A stretch of DNA of 64,000 nucleotides. Origin: Scilla litardierei (lineage: Eukaryota; Streptophyta; Magnoliopsida; Asparagales; Asparagaceae). Where the stretch lies: NCBI GenBank assembly GCA_030789695.1, contig CM061135.1, forward strand, positions 114,150,301 to 114,214,300. Direction: 5' to 3'. How positions within the stretch are numbered: position 1 is the first letter of the stretch; every line of letters begins with the position of its first letter. Positions 22,288 to 33,044 of the stretch are shown here, piece after piece. Both the position numbers and the translations under genes were made by a program. The notes below the pieces were generated by a model that searched no databases, was not told the origin of the DNA, and saw only the letters and a program-made list of their open reading frames with translations.

Positions 22288-24423
22288 CTAGCTAGGAAAG
22301 TAACATCTAGATTGAGGATTACCTGTGATAACCTCATCCACAGCCTCGCTCTTCACAGGGGTCATCAGAAAAGCCTGCCTCCTCGGTGGAAAAGCCTGCC
22401 GAAAAGCCTGCCTCTGTGGAACAAGAGCTGCTCCACGTCCAGCAGGAACAGACACTCTCTGCTGCAACGGCTGTGCTGCAACAGGTGCCCTCCAAGGGTG
22501 CTTTGACCTCGGACAATCCTTCATGGTTTGGGTAGGATCTCCACAGACAACACACTGACCCATGAATATCCTATACTGATCCTTGATATGCCTGATCTTG
22601 CCGCAGAAATGGCAAGTCTTCTGAATAGGCCCTCATGGCCTCTTGAACTGAACTGGCTGGTTAGGCTTGAATCCTGGCCTAACCACCTCCCTGGCCTGCT
22701 CCATAGGCCTCTTCCCAGCACCAGAAACATGTCCCCTCCTCTGGCTCAGGTTCAGCTCCTGCCTCCTCGCAGCGACCAGAACCTTCTGATAAGAGTCCAG
22801 ATCAGAGGAAGACATAAAACTCTGAAGCTCCAAAGCAAGTCCCTGCAGGAACCTCTGAGCCCTCTCATCAGCATCCTGCACCATCTTCGGTACTAGGGCT
22901 GTTGACGAACGAGCTTAAACGAGCTTGAACAAGGAGCTTGGTTTTGTTCATGAACAAAATCCATGTTCAAGCTCTGTTCGTTTACTAACCGAGCCCTAAA
23001 AACTTGTTCAAGCTTGTTTGTTAAGCTTAGCGAACGAATGTAAACGAACGCAAACGAACATTTACCGAGCTTGTTCACGAGCAGTTCATCGAACGTTCTG
23101 TTCGTTAACAATACTTATCAATCTTGTTCGTGAACATGTTCAAGAACATGTTCGTGAACACACAATCAATCTTGTTCATGAACAGATTTTCAAACAAACA
23201 AACGAACGTCCATTTTTTAACCAGGATTAATAATATTTAACCAGATTTTCAAACAAACAAACGAACGTCCATTTTTTAACCAGGATTAATAATATTTAAC
23301 CATAATTTCCAATGACTAAATCAATTAAAAAAGGATTAAATATTTGCAGGACAAAAACAAACAAATCCAGCATAATAGCTCCAGAAATCTCATTCCAAGC
23401 ATTCATTTCAAGCGTAGTAAAAATATAGTATTTGTCTAAATGCAATACAATGTAAGAAACCAAAATTCCAACATTTCCACCATGAATGTATTATAATGAC
23501 CATAACAAAAGACCGGTTTATTTTTACCATATGAATACTATATTCTACTTAAGATGAGAACAAATGTTTGTCTTTGCGTATGAATACTATGAATACTATG
23601 AATACTTAACGAGCTTGTTCACGAACACTAAACGAGCTTGTTCATGAACATCACTTAACGAGCTTGTTCACGAACACTTAACGAGCTTGTTCATGAATAT
23701 AAATGAACGAACATAGTTATGTTCAAGCTCTGTTCGTTTACTAACCGAGCTCTAAAAATCTGTTCAAGCTTGTTCATTAAGCTTCCCGAACGAACATAAA
23801 CGAACATGTACCGAGCTTGTTCACGAGTAGTTCGTCGAACGTTCTGTTCGTCAACAGCCCTATTCGGTACGAACCGACTCAGCCTAGTGAACTCTTGGTG
23901 GTACTGGTCCACCGACGAGCTCCCTTGCTTCAGCTCAATAAAACGCTGCAGCATCTCCTTCCTAGCAGCATTCGGAAAGAACTCCTCATCAAACCTGGAC
24001 TTAAAAGTAGCCCAAGCTATCGGCTCCACCAGCATCTTCTCTTCTGCATCCCACCAGTTCCGAGCATTATCCTTGAGTTGCCTCTTCGCCAAATCAACCC
24101 ATCCAGCTGGGGTGATCTTGGCCATTATCCTCTATGTTCTGAATCCACTCATCGGCAGCCAGAGGACCCTCAGACCCATCAAAATAAGCAGGACCCAGCT
24201 CCCGAAATTGCTTCGCTCCCGGCTCGGAGCGAGGGGCATCCTGGATTGCCCGACCAGCTCGAACAACTGGAGCATTCTGGACTTGCAAGAGCACGCCCTG
24301 CTGCACCTGCATCATCTGAAGCATCATCCGCATCATCTCCCCATTGGTGGGCTCCCGCTCAGGCTCTTCATCATGAGGGGGTGCACCACCACCACCACCA
24401 CGGGTGAATCGCCTTCCTGCCAT
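22288..24423 (-). pseudogene. gag: Tekay-like gag, split by a hAT-type element and frameshifted
   Basis: The N-terminal part (24423-24094) starts MAGRRFTRGGGGGAPP and reaches EWIQNIED. A one-base shift near 24115 then leads into MAKITPAGWVDLAKRQL, with ARNWWDAEEKML and EFFPNAARKEMLQRFIEL, the retrotransposon gag core. At 23870 the reading runs into a 969-bp DNA element. Taking out this element and one 8-bp site duplication restores RFVPKMVQDADERAQRFLQG in frame. After a stop near 22631 come two cysteine-rich motifs, CHFCGK and CVVCGDPTQTMKDC. The second lacks the usual His, so RNA binding may be impaired even apart from the breaks. Confidence 0.8.
22894..23862. mobile_element. hAT-type non-autonomous element (969 bp), TSD TTCGGTAC
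   Basis: The ends are inverted repeats, TAGGGCTGTTGACGAAC, and the flanks at 22886-22893 and 23863-23870 are the identical 8-mer TTCGGTAC; an 8-bp duplication is the hallmark of hAT insertion. No transposase is encoded. Both subterminal regions are filled with GAGCTTGTTCACGAAC-like words in both orientations, with a direct run at about 23606-23700. A 63-bp segment (CCAGATTTTCAAACAAAC...) is tandemly duplicated at about 23182-23305. It interrupts the Tekay-like gag. Confidence 0.85.
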
Positions 24424-24568
24424 CTAATGACACAGAAAACGAAACAAATTAGACTCATAGCTTATGACTCGGACGTCGAACTTAGTTTATTGGACATTCT
24501 AATATTATTATCGTCATTCCGATAATCGCAGTTACAGAAGAGGACCTGCATGGGCCACCAACAAAACA

Positions 24569-25166
24569 TGTCACGCCCCGCTTCCCTAAAATGGAGGCGA
24601 GACGTGAAAAGGTCCGCACGGGAGTGGAGCTGTGAATCCCCAAACTAGATAAGCGTCAATAAAACATAAGTAGGTCCCTGTAACCACAAACGGAACAACA
24701 ATAATAACACAAGAGAGACAGAAATAAAATCTCAAATCTCAGCATTGTCCAACATTAAAATTAAGTTCAACATCCAGAAAAGCCACCAGGCTAAAAGAAA
24801 GAGTCTAAAGGCCCAGAACAAGGACAAACAAAGACAAACATAAACAGAGTATTGGTGCCAAGCACCGACAACAAAAACAGTCTAACACGAAGAACACAAA
24901 CAGCCTCTACGACTGATCGCCCGTGTCCTCGTACTCCTCAACAAACGCAGGTTCCGACTCAGCGTCAGCGAACACCACGTCCTCCGTAGCACTCTCAGGC
25001 TCGGGATCTAACATGTGTCACCCAAAAGAGTAAAGGGGCACATGTCAGCAAGTCTAAAAGACTTGGGCAAGGAAACTGAAAGGAAAGTACACTAACAACC
25101 TAGCAGTTATAGTATGATGCATGCCATGGCAAGTATAGTATGGAAGTGACAAGTAAAGGGAAGTAC
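24569..25166 (-). repeat. 5' LTR of the Tekay-like element, inner part (598 bp)
   Basis: It matches 16360-16955, starts TGTCACGCCCC on the plus strand and breaks off at 25166 where a copia element is inserted. The LTR resumes at 33045. Confidence 0.9.
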
Positions 25167-25770
25167 TGTTGGATATGGAAGACGTTTGTACACCCTTGTG
25201 GGGGATGTACGAGGGAATACGGACCTCAAACGTCGCGTACACGAAGTCGTGTGCAAAGGGAATCTGTTCCCTTGCGGAGAGGATCTCTGGATGAGTAGGA
25301 AAGTCGCTTTATATATGCATAAGTGCATGCGACATATGGCTAATAAAGGGGGAATATCTTAAGCTTATGTTGTACCATGCATATGGTACAACTTAAGCTT
25401 ATAATGTGCCATGTATCATGGTACACCTTAATTAAATTGTTCCAAAGGAACAATTTACCCTAAAATAACTACCTTGGGGGCTATAAATAAGACCCAAGGG
25501 TAAGCCATTTCTTACACCTTTTGCATGGCATTCATGCATGCAACTTCATTCTAGCGAAGCTCTGCAGAAATCCTTTCTCTTCCTCTATCCAAGTTCTTAA
25601 TCTAAAATAGAGATTTAGATTGTGGATTAGTAGCCTTACTCCGTTCGTGAGAAGACTCGATCCGTCGTGGCGAATCCGAAGGCAAAGTTCCGAGACTACC
25701 GTTCCGCATACGCAAGCGTAAGTCTCAACTTTAATTATCGATCCTAACTCTGTTTTGGAAGGATCCTTCA
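25167..25770 (+). repeat. 5' LTR of copia-1 (604 bp)
   Basis: It begins TGTTGGATATGG and ends GGATCCTTCA. A TATA box, CTATAAATA, is at 25481-25489. Unlike the other LTR families here, it has no palindrome array upstream of TATA. There is a pair of complementary segments around GTACCATGCATATGGTAC (25370-25388). Confidence 0.92.
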
Positions 25771-25785
25771 TTGGTATCAGAGCCA
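25771..25785 (+). other. Primer binding site of copia-1
   Basis: TTGGTATCAGAGCC directly follows the 5' LTR and is complementary to the 3' end of initiator tRNA-Met, the usual copia primer. Confidence 0.85.
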
Positions 25786-27385
25786 TACGGGTTCGCCCCG
25801 GTAAAACCACCGCCCCGTCGAAACTATGAACGAGTCGTTGTCTTTTTCACGAATGGGTCTCCTACCATTACGGATATGGTAGGAACGCTTCGTGACGGAG
25901 AGAACGCAGCGGTTGTTTTTTTCACGTTAGGGTCTCCTATCATTACGGATATGGTAGGAACTCTCCGTGACGGGAAGAACTGACCGTTCACGTAGTATGT
26001 TATTTTTCATTTTTGGCACACGGCCATTAGAAAATAACTAATTTCTCGACGAACGGGTGCTTCATCGACGAACGGGTGCTTCATCGAGGAAGATGATGGT
26101 AGTTATTTCCATCGGGTAAGATGAAATTTGGTGCATGTGCACCATGGCCAAATGGGCTATGAAGGCCATGCACCCCCCCTCCCCAAGCGGAGGGGGTTGG
26201 CTACGGCCAATAACCACCGGCGACCACCCCATCAAGGGGGAGGAATGTGTGCGGCAACCCCAATCAAAGGGGATGGCCGGCCATGGCCAAAGGGGCCATG
26301 GCCGGCCAATGCCCAAAATGGCCTTGGCCATGACCGGCCATGGCCAGGCCGGCAGTGGCCGGCCAAGGCCAGGCCGGCAATGGCCGGCCACGGCCTGCCG
26401 GCCTGGCCGGCCCTGGCAGAGGCCAGGGCCGGCGCCCTGGCCTCGGCCAGGGCCTGGCCGGCCTCGGCCAGGGCAGGGGCCCTGGCCGAGGGGCTAGGCC
26501 CCCCCCTGGCCGGCCAGGGCAGAGGCCCTGGCCGGCCATTAGCCAAGTCTCGGCCAGGGCAGAGGCCCTGGCCGAGAGAAGTTGAAGACCAAAATAATTG
26601 GTCGACCAATTTGGTCGTTTTGGTCGACCAATCTGACAGATGGTCTTGGTCGATCGTGAACTTGCCAAATGACCCATACGGGGTGACAAAAGGCATTGGT
26701 CAAACTCGAATGTGCCGATTAGCCCATACGGGGCTAACCATAGTGCCGATTAGTCCATACGGGGCCAACATTTTAATGAAGTTTTTTTTTCTCATTGGGC
26801 TCTACTCCTTGAAGACTAGCCATAGTGCTCTACTTCATGCGAGATTAGCCAAGTCATTGTGCTCTACTCTACGGAGATTAGCCAATGAACTTATGACATT
26901 GTGCTTTACTCTACGGAGATTAGCCAATGTGTTTTCAATTTTTTGACAAAGATGTTTTCAAATAGGTTATGTCCCGTCCTTAAATCGGGATAGCGCAATT
27001 TAAAATTCCAAGTCCTACCACGATCCGGCCATGGTCATCTAACCCATGGGTGTGTAGAACAGGTCTCGTGGCTTGGCAATTGTTGCGCTAAAATTCTTTT
27101 CGCAAACTCTCACCTATTCTATTTTGAAAGATATGTTTTTCAAAGTATTTTTCCGCTGCTAATACCATACAGGTATTATTTCTGATTTCTTTTTACTTGA
27201 GATAAGTAAGAGGGATACTTTGAAAGTTACTTCTAGATGGTAGTTGGGAACGTAGTGAACTTCTCGATTCTAGAGTAACATTTCAACGCATCCAAGGAAC
27301 TTATCAAGTGTTTAAAGAATCGAAACTTTATGCATGGAATTTTGATCGTGTTTTTTCATTCTCTTTGCAGTTTTTTGAATCGAAT
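25786..27385 (+). other. Copia-1 untranslated leader with hairpins and repeats
   Basis: The 1.6 kb between the primer site and the gag ATG has no credible gene. It holds two copies of the hairpin CCTACCAT-(7 nt)-ATGGTAGG (about 25861 and 25936, one as CCTATCAT), a 19-bp tandem duplication CGACGAACGGGTGCTTCAT near 26045-26082 and a GC-rich array at 26270-26580. Short repeats of TAGCCCATACGGGGC and GATTAGCCAATG lie at 26690-26935. A splice-acceptor-like CTCTTTGCAG stands 15 bp before the gag start; the second copy has CTTTTGCAG at the same place. Confidence 0.7.
26270..26580. repeat. GGCCGGCC/CCATGGCC palindromic GC-rich array in the copia-1 leader
   Basis: About 310 bp are made almost wholly of overlapping GGCCGGCC, CCATGGCC, GGCCAGGCC and GGCAGAGGCC words. 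Every frame on both strands stays open because of this composition, giving Pro/Trp/Ala/Arg-rich products that are not proteins. An expanded version is at 51515-51860 in the second copy, in the same place in the leader. Confidence 0.9.
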
Positions 27386-30300
27386 ATGTCTACCGCTTCT
27401 AAGAACATTGTCGCAGAGCTTAACAAAGGTGAAAAGCTCAACGGCGACAATTATAAACTTTGGTCAATAAAAATCCAATATGTTTTGGAGGAGCAAGATG
27501 TGCTTGAAACACTCCAAAACATAATGGAAGAACCTGAGTTGGGCAATACGGCCCAACACAAAAGGGACCGGGAAGCTTATGATACTTGGACTCGAAAGAA
27601 CAAAATAGCACGTATTACGTTACTGTCCGCAATGGAAAATGACATAATGCATCTATTTCGGGAATTCGACCTAGCCAAAGACATATGGTCTGAGCTAGAA
27701 GTAAAGTTTGGTGGAACTTCGGTTACCAAACTCCACTCCTTAAATATTCAATTTGATTCGTACAAGATGCGGCGAGATCATTCTATGAAAAAGCATCTCC
27801 GCCACATGGCGAATCTTATATCTGAATTAAAGGATGCGGGTGTTACGCTGTCTGATGAACAGCAGATCCAAGCAGTCATTCGTTCACTCCCAGATAGCTG
27901 GGATAACATGAAAATGCACCTCACTCATAATGAGTGCATTAAAACTTTAAGCGATGTTTCAAAACACCTCGAACTCGAGGAAGAGCGGATTCAAGCCGCA
28001 AAACCTAGTGCAGAAGTGCACGTGGCCGCTAATTCCTCACATGGGGGAAATAAGCGGAAGAATAAACGCTTAAGGTTTGTGAACGAACGAAAGCAAGAAC
28101 CGGAAACCTCAAAGAAGACTAAGAACAAAAAGTGGCAAAAGAATGTGCACTCAAAGAAGAAAAACTTGAAGAAGATCAAGTGCTTTAAGTGCAACAAGTA
28201 CGGTCACTTCGCCCGTACATGTACGGATGGAAGTGATAAGGTAACTTGTAGGGCTAGTTACATATGTGTTTCTAGTTCCATGTTTCTTGCTGAATCTAAC
28301 TATTTTTGGTTGATTGATTCAGGGGCCACAGACCACGTAGCGAAGGACAGAAGGTTCTTCGTAGAGTATCGAAGGATAACTCAATGAACAAAGTGGATAT
28401 ACGTCGGCAACAACACTCGTGTTTAAGTCAAAGGCGTCGGAACATGCAAGCTAGTTCTCGACAACGGCCGGACTTTATTATTGCACGACGTCCTCTTTGC
28501 TCCAGATATTAGAAGAAATATCGTATCCGTGGTCATGTTAATGTCTTTAGATTATGAGTGGAGGTTCTATAAACAATATGTTGACCTTGTTTGTAATAAT
28601 TCTTTGATTGGTTCTGGTAATGTTTGTAATGGATTAATTGTTTTAAACACAATGTATGATGATTCTTCTTCCATTAATGAAAGTTTTCATTTGACAAATG
28701 CTTCTAACTCTGAATCTGAGATCATTTGTTGGCATGCAAGACTTGGTCATATTGGACCAACTAGAATGGATAGACTTGCCAAAAGTGGCTTGCTATCTAA
28801 TGTTTCAAAAGTTGAAATGTCAACTTGCGAACATTGTCTTGTAGGGAAAACTTGTCGCAAGCCGTTTGGAACTGGCACAAGGGCCGAAGTTCCATTACAG
28901 CTTATCCATTTGGACATTTGCGGTCCAATGAATGTTAAGACAAGACGCGGGAAGTCCTATTTCATCACCTTCATTGATGATTTCACTCGTTTCGGTCACA
29001 TCTATTTGATTTCCCACAAACATGAAGCTTTAACTTGCTTCAAAAACTATATGAGTTTAGTGGAAAATCAACTAGATCGCAAGATAAAGGTCTTGCGAAC
29101 CGATCGGGGTGGAGAATATCAATCAACGAGTTTTAAGGAACTCTGTGATGAAAAAGGCTTAGTTCATCAAATAACTATGCCTTATACTCCACAACAAAAT
29201 GGTGTTGCGGAAAGAAGAAATAGGACATTGATGGAAATGGTCTTATCAATGATGTGACAGGCAAATTTGCCTATCACCTTTTGGGGTGATGCATTATTGA
29301 CGGCAGCGTTCATCTTAAACCGTGTACCCTCGAAGTCGGTAAGTTCTACTCCTTATGAGTTGTGGAACAATAGAACTCCAGACTTAAGCATTCTAAAACC
29401 TTGGGGTTGTGCCTCTTATGCACATTTATCCTCTCAAAAATATGGCAAACTTGGGCCGCGTGGGAGGAAGTGTATCTTCATCCGATATGCTGAAAACTCC
29501 AAAGGATATGTTTTCGTCGGTCAAGAGGACAATGGGGGTCTTATAGAATTCGAATCGAGGGATGTTGTCTTCTTGGAAAATGAGTTTCCAAGACAGGGTG
29601 AGATAAGTCAAGACTTATCCTTGTTTGAGACTTGGGATCAAGAAGGATCGGAACGTTCGAGTGGGAGAATTCTTGGTGAAGAAGAAAATACGTTTCAAAC
29701 TTCACCAATGGATGATACGAACGATACCAATCCTATTCCGAGTGGGAGTGATATTATTCCAAGTGGGAGTAATGTCATTCCAAGTGGGAGTGATCAAACT
29801 CAAGCAAGACGTAGTAATCGAACGAGGCTAACACCTCTGAGATTTGAGGATGAATTTCCTCAAACATTCATGACATTACTACAAGATGATGACGAACCTG
29901 CAAATTTCAAACATGCCGTCACATGCCCTGCTAAAGATAAATGGATAGCGGCAATGGAAGAAGAACTTCAATCCATGAAAACAAACCAAGTCTGGGACTT
30001 GGTTGATTTACCTAAGGGACGTAGAGCCATTGGGAACAAGTGGGTTCTCAAAATCAAGCATAAGGCTGATGGCTCCATCGAGAAATATAAAGCTCGCCTT
30101 GTTGCGAAAGGTTTCACGCAACAGGAAGGAATAGACTACGAAGAGACTTTCTCTCCTGTCGTGCGTTTTACCTCCATTCGCTTAATTCTGGCAATGGTGG
30201 CTTGTTTGGACCTCGAGTTACATCAGATGGATGTAAAGACTGCTTTTCTTAACGGAGAACTAGATGAGGAGATCTACATGGAACAACCAAACGGGTTTGT

Positions 30301-31456
30301 ACAAGAAGAAAACAAACATAAGGTTTGTAAACTTCGTAAATCCATATATGGTCTTAAACAATCCTCAAGGCAGTGGTATATGGGTTTTCAAGGAGTCGTT
30401 TTGTCGTATGGTTTCTCCATGCTCGACGAAGACAACTGCGTATATATTAAGAGGATTAAAAACAAGTATGTAATTATGTCTCTTTATGTAGATGACATAC
30501 TTATAGCCGGAAATGATAAGCATCTTATCATGGATATCAAAGCTTGGCTTTCATCCGTCTTTGAGATGAAAGACATGGGTGAAGCTGCATATATCCTTGG
30601 GGTTAAGATCTCAAGGAATCGTTCCAAGAAACTTCTTTCTCTCTCTCAAGAGACATATATAAAGAAAGTTTTAGAACGGTTTAATATGCAGGACTGCAAG
30701 CCAATTGATACTCCAATAAGCAAAGGCGAGGGTCTATATTTGGAAATGTGTCCCAAAGATCCAAAAGAAAAGAAAGCTATGGAAAAAGTTCCATACTCCA
30801 GTGCTGTCGGGAGTCTGATGTACGCCATGATGTGTACCAGACCGGACATTTGCTATGCTGTTGGTATGGTAAGCCGTTACCAATCCAACCCAGGACAAGC
30901 ACACTGGAAAGCGGTTAAGAGGATATTAAGATACCTCAAAGGGACTGCGGACTATGCGTTATGCTATCAAGGCAATACCTTGAGACTCGAAGGCTATACC
31001 GATGCTGATTGGGCGGGTGATCTCGACGAGCGAAGATCTACCTCAGGCTTTGTTTACTTGCTCGGGAATGGTGCAATATCCTGGAACAGCAAGAAGCAAA
31101 CCTGCATCGCCTTATCAACCATGGAAGCCGAATTCGTAGCATTCAGCATGGCGGTCCAAGAAGCTGTTTGGCTTAGGAAATTCTTAGACAGGCTGACGAA
31201 TGCTTCTGACTCGAGCACTGTTCCCATATACAGTGATAGTCAAGCTTCGATTGCTTACGTCAAAGATCCTAATTTTCATTGTAAGACCAAACACATTGAC
31301 ATTCGATTCAAGTTTGCGAAGGACTATGACAAACGGAAGGAAGTAGACATAGGATACATATCCACGCATGAGATGATAGCGGATCCCCTTACTAAGGCGA
31401 TCCCCAGAGATGTGTTTTTTAAACACTTATCATCTATGGGAATGCGTAGGTGCTGA
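27386..31456 (+). pseudogene. gag-pol: Copia-1 gag-pol polyprotein, single frame with three premature stops
   Basis: From the ATG at 27386 one frame of 1357 codons encodes the whole copia set. Gag has a zinc knuckle CFKCNKYGHFARTC (about residue 265). Protease follows with LIDSGATDH (about 310), then integrase with its H-H-C-C finger (CWHARLGH from about 448), Asp in LDICGP (about 509), Asp in LRTDRGGEY (about 571) and Glu in GVAERRN (about 607). RT has YVDDIL (about 1034), and RNase H has DADWAGDL (about 1206) and MEAEF. All key residues are present. The frame is broken only by TGA at 28385, TAA at 28424 and TGA at 29255. Against the second copy the TAA stands where a Glu codon is expected. 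I used the ATG matching the second copy's MSSASKN start; an upstream in-frame ATG at 27308 adds 26 residues. Confidence 0.9.
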
Positions 31457-32421
31457 GCTGTATCATGTAATATTTCCCATGTCTATAGAAGATCAAAGTT
31501 TAATTTGCATACAAGTTTCTTACAAATGATTTTATGTACATTTGTGTTTAAGTCTCAGCTATTTTATTGTGTGTATGTCGGACAGATTAAGGTTGGCTCT
31601 CTCACATGAGCAACCGCCTTATCTTATCAGATGGATAAGATAGAGATGAGACTAGTTTAAAGTCAAAATCATTAAATGATTTAGAGTCGTGACTTAAACA
31701 AGATAGTCGAATGAAAGATCTGCATCATATGGATGCTTACAAAAGATCTGAGATCTGTATCACAAGGATATTTGAAAGAGATCTCATAGGATTTTAAATC
31801 CTATCTGTCTTATGCAGGATGAGAGTCCGTGAATATTTCACGAGTAGTAAGGGGACTCAAAAAGATAGGCACTGTGGTGTCTGATCTTTTCATCCGTACA
31901 ACATCATTAAGACATACTCTCCCTGGGAAAGGAGTGATGTTGTAATACGTGTTCATACCACGTATGCATTTCGACCACTGAGTTAGTAGCAATAGTGTTT
32001 GCTATTATGTGAGACTCAAAGGCCATACGGGTCTTAACTCTTACCCTCAAGGACTCCAATTGGTTCCTTTAGATTTGACGAGATGATCGCTATCTTAGCG
32101 TGTTGCTAATGGGCTATGATAATTCGGCTCGGCGGGGCACGTTAGAAAAGCGAATCAAGTCAAGATCAGAAGGTTCGCAAGAAGAGGAAGATTGATTTCA
32201 TATTCGCATTTGGACTTTAATGATTCAAAGCTGGCCAGCCAATTGTAATCCAGATGGGATTCAATTGTTGAATATAAAGTATAAGAAATGTGAAGAAATA
32301 ATCTAGGGTAAAGCATGCGTTGAACTACTCAACTTCTACGCGCATGACGGTCGCACGGTCTATTTCTCGGTATGATAGATGAAAGAACTAAGGGAAAGAC
32401 GTTCTCTTACAATCCCCTCAA

Positions 32422-32435
32422 GTGTGAGTGGGAGA
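32422..32435 (+). other. Polypurine tract of copia-1
   Basis: GTGTGAGTGGGAGA stands directly before the 3' LTR, the normal copia plus-strand primer. Confidence 0.75.
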
Positions 32436-33039
32436 TGTTGGATATGGAAGACGTTTGTACACCCTTGTGGGGGATGTACGAGGGAATACGGACCTTGAAC
32501 GTCGCGTACACGAAGTCGTGTGCAAAGGGAATCTGTTCCCTTACGGAGAGGATCTCTGGATGAGTAGGAAAGTCGCTTTATATATGCATAAGTGCATGCG
32601 ACATATGGCTAATAAAGGGGGAATATCTTAAGCTTATGTTGTACCATGCATATGGTACAACTTAAGCTTATAATGTGCCATGTATCATGGTACACCTTAA
32701 TTAAATTGTTCCAAAGGAACAATTTACCCTAAAATAACTACCTTGGGGGCTATAAATAAGACCCAAGGGTAAGCCATTTCTTACACCTTTTGCATGGCAT
32801 TCATGCATGCAACTTCATTCTAGCGAAGCTCTGCAGAAATCCTTTCTCTTCCTCTATCCAAGTTCTTAATCTAAAATAGAGATTTAGATCGTGGATTAGT
32901 AGCCTTACTCCGTTCGTGAGAAGACTCGATCCGTCGTGGCGAATCCGAAGGCAAAGTTCCGAGACTACCGTTCCGTATACGCAAGCGTAAGTCTCAACTT
33001 TAATTATCGATCCTAACTCTGTTTTGGCAGGATCCTTCA
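32436..33039 (+). repeat. 3' LTR of copia-1 (604 bp)
   Basis: It is a near-identical copy of 25167-25770, with visible differences such as ACCTTGAACG for ACCTCAAACG and TTTTGGCAGG for TTTTGGAAGG. It ends at 33039, followed by the AGTAC duplication. Confidence 0.92.
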
Positions 33040-33044
33040 AGTAC

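Larger units (their letters stand above)
25167..33039 (+). mobile_element. Copia-1: full-length Ty1/copia element, TSD AGTAC, nearly intact
   Basis: Two 604-bp LTRs (25167-25770 and 32436-33039) differ at about half a dozen positions, so the insertion is fairly recent. The site duplication AGTAC is at 25162-25166 and 33040-33044. Between the LTRs are a primer site, a 1.6-kb leader with hairpins and a GC-rich palindrome array, one gag-pol reading frame with three stop codons, a 980-bp non-coding stretch (31457-32421) with nothing recognisable, and a PPT. A second, more diverged copy of the family starts at 50410. Confidence 0.92.

Noticed and set aside
26128..26946. Long open frames on both strands rich in Pro, Trp, Ala, Arg and Gly
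   Set aside because: They result from the GGCCGGCC composition, which excludes stop codons. Frames on both strands are open alike and there is no conserved domain. The same holds at 51327-52209.
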